From NCBI GenBank assembly GCA_049841135.1, contig JASGHK010000004.1:186001-250000 (forward strand): 64,000 nucleotides of DNA, given 5' to 3'. The position numbers were made by a program, and so were the translations under genes. Origin of the DNA: JACRCT01 sp049841135. GTDB taxonomy: Bacteria > Myxococcota > Myxococcia > Myxococcales > UBA5297. Under the pieces are notes generated by a model. The model had not been told where the DNA came from. It searched no databases and saw nothing but the letters and a program-made list of their open reading frames with translations. Below, piece by piece: positions 59,326 through 64,000 of the stretch (within the stretch, counting starts at the first letter, position 1; the number at the start of each line of letters is the position of its first letter).

Positions 59326-61149
59326 CTACTTGTAGTCGTCTTTGATCTCGGCAGGCGCGAGCGAGTCGGGATCCTTGGCGGAGATCAGGATGTCGCCCTG
59401 GGCATCCTCCTGGTACACGCGGATGAGGCCCAGCTTGGTCATCTCCAGCACGGCCAGGAAAGTCACGACGATCTTCTGTCGGTCGGCCTCGTCGCCGAGC
59501 ACGGTGAAGAACGAGGTGCGCGGCTCGACCTTGAGCCGCTCGACCATCGCCGCGATCGCCTCGCCGAGGCTGATGCGGTCGACGATGACCTGGTGCGGGA
59601 CGTGGATCTTGGCGGTCTTGAGAGTGGAGTCGAGCGCCTGGACCAGCTTGAAGACCGAGATCTCGACCAGCCCCACCTCGCCCTCGGAGAGCGGGATCTG
59701 GTCCAGGCGCGCGCGGCGGGTGAAGACCTCGCGATCGAGCAGATCGGCGCGGCCCAGCTCTTCTCCGGCGGCCTTGTACTTCTGGTACTCGAGCAGCCGC
59801 TTGACGAGTTCCTCGCGCGGGTCGGACTGTTCCTCCTCGGCCCCGGGCTGCTCCTCCGGGTTGGGCAGGAGCATGCGGCTCTTGATGTGCGCGAGCGTCG
59901 CCGCCATCAAGATGAACTCGCCGGCGATGTCGAGGTTCAGCTCCTTCATCACCTTGATCGTCTGCAGGTACTTCTCGGTGATGAGGCTGATGGGGATGTC
60001 GAAGATGTCGACCTTGTGCTCGCGGATCAGGTGGAGCAGCAGGTCGAGCGGCCCCTCGAACTTCGGAAGGACGATCTTGAAGGCGTCCTGAGGGCTGAGC
60101 GGAGGCTCGGCGGCTTCGGCGGGCTTTGCCTGTCCCTTCCCCTTCTTTGGCGCCGATTCGGCGGCTTCGGCGGGAGCGGCTTCAGCGGGAGCGGCTTCAG
60201 CAGACTCGGCTTCGGCAGGCGCGGCTTCGGCAGGCGCGGCTTCGGCAGGCTCGGCTTCGGCAGGCTCGGCTTCAGCAGACTCGGCTGGCTCGGCTTCGGC
60301 AGACTCGGCTTCGGCAGACTCGGCTTCGGCAGACTCGGCTTCGGCAGGCTCGGCTTCGGCAGACTCGGCTTCGGCGGGCTCGGCTTCGGCGGGCGCGGCT
60401 TCGGCGGTCTCGGCTTCGGCAGACTCGGCTTCGGCGGGCGCATCTTCGGCGGTCTCGGCTTCGGCAGACTCGGCTTCGGCAGACTCGGCTTCGGCGGGCG
60501 CGGCTTCGGCAGACTCGGCTTCGGCAGACTCGGCTTCGGCGGGCGCGGCTTCGGCGGTCTCGGCTTCGGCAGACTCGGCTTCGGCAGACTCGGCTTCGGC
60601 AGACTCGGCTTCGGCAGACTCGGCTTCGGCAGACTCGGCTTCGGCAGACTCGGCTTCGGCAGACTCGGCTTCGGCGGGCTCGGCTTCGGCGGTCTCGGCT
60701 TCGGCGGTCTCGGCTTCGGCGGTCTCGGCTTCGGCGGTCTCGGCTTCGGCGGGCTCGGCTTCGGCGGGCTCGGCTTCGGCGGTCTCGGCTTCGGCGGGAG
60801 CGGCTTCGGCAGACTCGGCTTCGGCGGGAGCGGCTTCGGCAGACTCGGCTTCGGCAGGCGCGGCCTCGGCAGGCGCGGCTTCGGCAGGCGCGGCTTCGGC
60901 AGGCGCGGCCTCGGCAGGCGCGGCCTCGGCAGGCGCGGCCTCGGCAGGCGCGGCCTCGGCGGGCTCGGCTTCGGCAGGCGCGGCTTCGGCCGTAGTAGGA
61001 AGTGGAGGAATGCTCGCAGCAGCCTCGCCGGCGGGAGCCGGAGGCACAGGCGGGGCGGAATCAGGTGCAGGGGTCTGGGATGCGTCGGCGGGATTACCCG
61101 TCGCGTCCAGCCCCGCAGCCGTGCCCTGCTCGCTGCGTTCGTTCGACAT
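59326..61149 (-). CDS. scpA: Segregation and condensation protein ScpA with giant pentapeptide-repeat N-terminus
   Basis: A 607-aa kleisin subunit of SMC condensin. The true ScpA domain is residues about 345-607 (FEGPLDLLLHLIREHKVDIFDIPI, read as two halves, LTEKYLQ-like segment, then DPREELVKRLLEYQKYK and the winged-helix C-terminus FLAVLEMTKLGLIRVYQE). Residues 54-331 are about 55 tandem AE(A/S/T)-type pentapeptides (AEAAP, AEAES, AEAET). Normal ScpA has no such region. The reading frame is continuous into the domain, so the repeat is translated. It lies 142 bp after xerD and 10 bp before scpB. Confidence 0.93.
   Translation of the reverse strand: MSNERSEQGTAAGLDATGNPADASQTPAPDSAPPVPPAPAGEAAASIPPLPTTAEAAPAEAEPAEAAPAEAAPAEAAPAEAAPAEAAPAEAAPAEAAPAEAESAEAAPAEAESAEAAPAEAETAEAEPAEAEPAEAETAEAETAEAETAEAETAEAEPAEAESAEAESAEAESAEAESAEAESAEAESAEAESAEAETAEAAPAEAESAEAESAEAAPAEAESAEAESAEAETAEDAPAEAESAEAETAEAAPAEAEPAEAESAEAEPAEAESAEAESAEAESAEAEPAESAEAEPAEAEPAEAAPAEAAPAEAESAEAAPAEAAPAEAAESAPKKGKGQAKPAEAAEPPLSPQDAFKIVLPKFEGPLDLLLHLIREHKVDIFDIPISLITEKYLQTIKVMKELNLDIAGEFILMAATLAHIKSRMLLPNPEEQPGAEEEQSDPREELVKRLLEYQKYKAAGEELGRADLLDREVFTRRARLDQIPLSEGEVGLVEISVFKLVQALDSTLKTAKIHVPHQVIVDRISLGEAIAAMVERLKVEPRTSFFTVLGDEADRQKIVVTFLAVLEMTKLGLIRVYQEDAQGDILISAKDPDSLAPAEIKDDYK
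60155..60990 (-). repeat. 15-bp tandem repeat tract inside scpA
   Basis: About 55 imperfect 15-bp units. On the plus strand the core is TTCGGC followed by variable AGACTCGGC, AGGCGCGGC or GGTCTCGGC. Unit boundaries are regular, so indels are in multiples of 15 bp. All other frames through the tract are open by composition and are not genes. Confidence 0.92.
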
Positions 61150-61291
61150 GATCCGGCTCGTGCCGTCCTCAAACAGGCGGCCGAGCGTGTCCTCCAGAAG
61201 GTGTCATCCGCAGTGGTTTCGCGGGTCGCACAAAATAGCCTGCCTCTAGTACCGGGTCACGAATTCTGCCACCTGGGTACGACATCGGTTT

Positions 61292-62185
61292 TCATGCTCG
61301 TGGATGGGCCTTGTCGTAGATGGCGCGGACCCTTGCACGGTCCACATGCGTGTAGATCTGCGTCGTCGAGATGTCCGCATGCCCGAGCATCGCCTGAACG
61401 GCGCGGAGGTCGGCTCCTCGCTCGAGCAGATGCGTGGCGAAGCTGTGCCGCAGCTTGTGCGGTGACAGCGGCTTGTCGATGCCCGCAACCACCGCGTAGC
61501 GCCTGATGATTTTCCAGATTCCCTGGCGCGTGATCGCCGTTCCGCGAGGGCCGACGAACAAGGCGCGGACGTTGCGACCTTTGCGCAGGACCTCTCGCCC
61601 ACCCTCCAGCCAGCGCTTGACCCAGGCCACCGCATAGTCCCCCAGGGGAACGATCCGCTCCTTGCTCCCTTTGCCGCGGGCGATGAGGTAGCCGTCTCGC
61701 AGGTTCACGTCCTCGGCCGTCAGCCCGCACAGCTCCGAGACGCGAAGGCCGGTGGCATAGAGGACCTCGAGCATCGCGCGGTCTCGCTCGCCGGCCGGCG
61801 TCTCGTCCTTCGGCGCGGCCAGCAGTCGCTCGACCTCCTCAACCGTCAGGAATATCGGCAGCTTGCGCCTGGTCCTCGGGGTCTCGAGGTCCTCGGTCGG
61901 GTCCTTCTTGGTGTGCCGTTCCCGCAGGAGGAACCGGTGGAAGCCTCGGATGGCGGCCAGGTGGCGGGCCTGCGACCGATGGGACAGTCCGCGCTTGTGA
62001 AGGCCGACGAGGTGCTTCTGGATGTGCTCGGGGCTGATGTCGTCCGCGTCGGAGACCTTGGCCTTTCCGAGCGCATCCAGGTAGTCGCGCAGGTCGCGCG
62101 AGTAGGCCTCCAGCGTGTTGCCCGACAACCCCCGCTCGGTGCGCAGGAAGTCCAAGAAGAGGTCGTTGAGCAGGTCCAAGCTCAT
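61292..62185 (-). CDS. xerD: Tyrosine recombinase XerD
   Basis: A 297-aa site-specific recombinase that resolves chromosome dimers at dif with XerC. Catalytic residues are all present: R148 (TGLRVSEL), K172 (GKGSKERIVP), H243 and R246 (HKLRHSFATHLLE), H269 (LGHADISTTQIYTH) and Y278. The ATG at 62185 gives the usual XerD length; an in-frame start at 62311 would add 42 unconserved residues. First gene of the xerD-scpA-scpB-rluB group, a widespread chromosome-maintenance arrangement. No dif-like site was noticed. Confidence 0.9.
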   Translation of the reverse strand: MSLDLLNDLFLDFLRTERGLSGNTLEAYSRDLRDYLDALGKAKVSDADDISPEHIQKHLVGLHKRGLSHRSQARHLAAIRGFHRFLLRERHTKKDPTEDLETPRTRRKLPIFLTVEEVERLLAAPKDETPAGERDRAMLEVLYATGLRVSELCGLTAEDVNLRDGYLIARGKGSKERIVPLGDYAVAWVKRWLEGGREVLRKGRNVRALFVGPRGTAITRQGIWKIIRRYAVVAGIDKPLSPHKLRHSFATHLLERGADLRAVQAMLGHADISTTQIYTHVDRARVRAIYDKAHPRA

Positions 62186-62340
62186 GTCGGGAAGGCTACT
62201 CCTGCCCTGCGACTTCGCCAGTTTCCTGCCCTCTGAAGCACGTGATCTCGCAGACTTAGGCCCTCGAGGTCGCCGGGCCTTTCCGTCCTCGCGAATTGTG
62301 CTAGCGTCCACGGCCCTTTTCAGACTGGCGGAGTCTTCTT

Positions 62341-63721
<1,381 letters not shown>

Positions 63722-63741
63722 GTCCGGGTCGTGGCTCGAAG

Positions 63742-63770
63742 TTGACACCCCCACCCCGGGCAAGTACGTT
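63742..63770 (+). promoter_or_regulatory. Candidate sigma-70-type promoter upstream of the last gene
   Basis: TTGACA (63742-63747) and TACGTT (63765-63770) are 17 bp apart, 72 bp before the ATG. The -35 is exact and the -10 weak. An alternative TTGACG lies at 63780. No clear sigma-54 site was found despite the NtrC-type neighbour. Confidence 0.4.
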
Positions 63771-63842
63771 CTTCCACTGTTGACGCGCACTTACGTGCTT
63801 TTTGCGCCTCGCCAATTGGTGCCGCAGCCCTGTGGAGGAGTG

Positions 63843-64000
63843 ATGAGCCTTCGTTCCGTGGCTCGTTCGACCCTGGTTCTCGTGTGCCTTGCTGCCGCCT
63901 CGGCCCTCTGGCCGATGCCTGCGCGGGCCGCGGAGATCACCCGCGTCGCGAGCTCGTTCGACAAGGACAACCCCTTCGACCTCGATCTCTGGGTCGGCTT
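63843..64000 (+). CDS. Exported protein, 5' end only (cut by window edge)
   Basis: The first 52 residues are visible. The ATG at 63843 has GGAGG 4 nt upstream. A signal peptide (MSLRSVARSTLVLVCLAA and on to PARAAE) is followed by ITRVASSFDKDNPFDLDLWVG. It is probably periplasmic or an outer-membrane protein; too little remains to name a family. Confidence 0.65.
   Translation, partial: MSLRSVARSTLVLVCLAAASALWPMPARAAEITRVASSFDKDNPFDLDLWVG

Noticed and set aside
59227..61506. Very long plus-strand frame rich in GFGRLGFGG, resembling a pentapeptide-repeat protein
   Set aside because: It is antisense to scpA and arises from the 15-bp repeat, which leaves all frames open. It has no ribosome-binding site and its flanks are antisense to conserved ScpA, ScpB and XerD domains.

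Overview
The window is a high-GC chromosomal segment (GC near 70% by eye) that most likely comes from a member of the Myxococcota, the former myxobacterial Deltaproteobacteria. Three exported proteins end in a MYXO-CTERM-like tail: a Cys, a hydrophobic stretch, then an Arg cluster. Several lipoproteins carry Asp/Ala-rich linkers typical of that phylum. Gene content fits too: an M6 protease, a PrkA-type kinase, an NtrC-type regulator, a type III polyketide synthase and many Cys-rich or hypothetical lipoproteins. No rRNA, tRNA, CRISPR array, transposase or phage gene was recognised.

Layout. 0-6 kb: a ferritin-VIT1 membrane protein, an M6 metalloprotease with MYXO-CTERM, and a HAD 5'-nucleotidase. 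6-13 kb: a zinc-ribbon thioredoxin, RNase Z, a block of 74-bp tandem repeats, a PrkA-family kinase and a divergent lid-less Hsp70. 13-21 kb: a Trp-rich DUF6600-like protein, thiC, prfC, an exported MEMO-AMMECR1 fusion and a TPR protein. 21-26 kb: a heparin-lyase-like protein, a DUF4091/GH123-like protein, a small lower-GC island between direct repeats, a lipoprotein and a double DUF1059 protein. 26-29 kb: a three-gene Cpx-like envelope-stress operon. 29-38 kb: a type III PKS, two lipoproteins (one an SGNH hydrolase) and two tandem Cys-rich lipoproteins. 38-46 kb: a PAS-histidine kinase-receiver hybrid, a PLD-HhH-PLD protein and the fadI-fadJ beta-oxidation pair. 46-57 kb: two DUF3108 proteins around a second DUF4091 protein, a calcineurin-like lipoprotein, a stand-alone MshEN protein, and a HEAT-repeat lipoprotein coupled to a TPR/cyclic-nucleotide-binding protein. 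57-62 kb: a xerD-scpA-scpB-rluB cluster, with scpA carrying a huge pentapeptide-repeat tract. 62-64 kb: an NtrC-family regulator and the start of an exported protein.

At least eleven genes are broken by single-base shifts although their domains continue cleanly in the next frame, including conserved genes such as thiC, prfC and fadJ. This pattern points to indel errors in the assembly, so these genes are reported as single reconstructed CDSs with the break position given.

How genes work together: the Cpx-like chaperone, regulator and kinase form one operon. fadI and fadJ form a beta-oxidation unit. xerD, scpA, scpB and rluB make a chromosome-maintenance cluster. The HEAT lipoprotein and the TPR-CNB protein are 4 bp apart and probably translationally coupled. 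Intergenic regions are rich in palindromic and tandem repeats (74-bp array, 53-bp inverted repeats, 49-bp dispersed hairpin, 23-bp repeats), none linked to a visible transposase.
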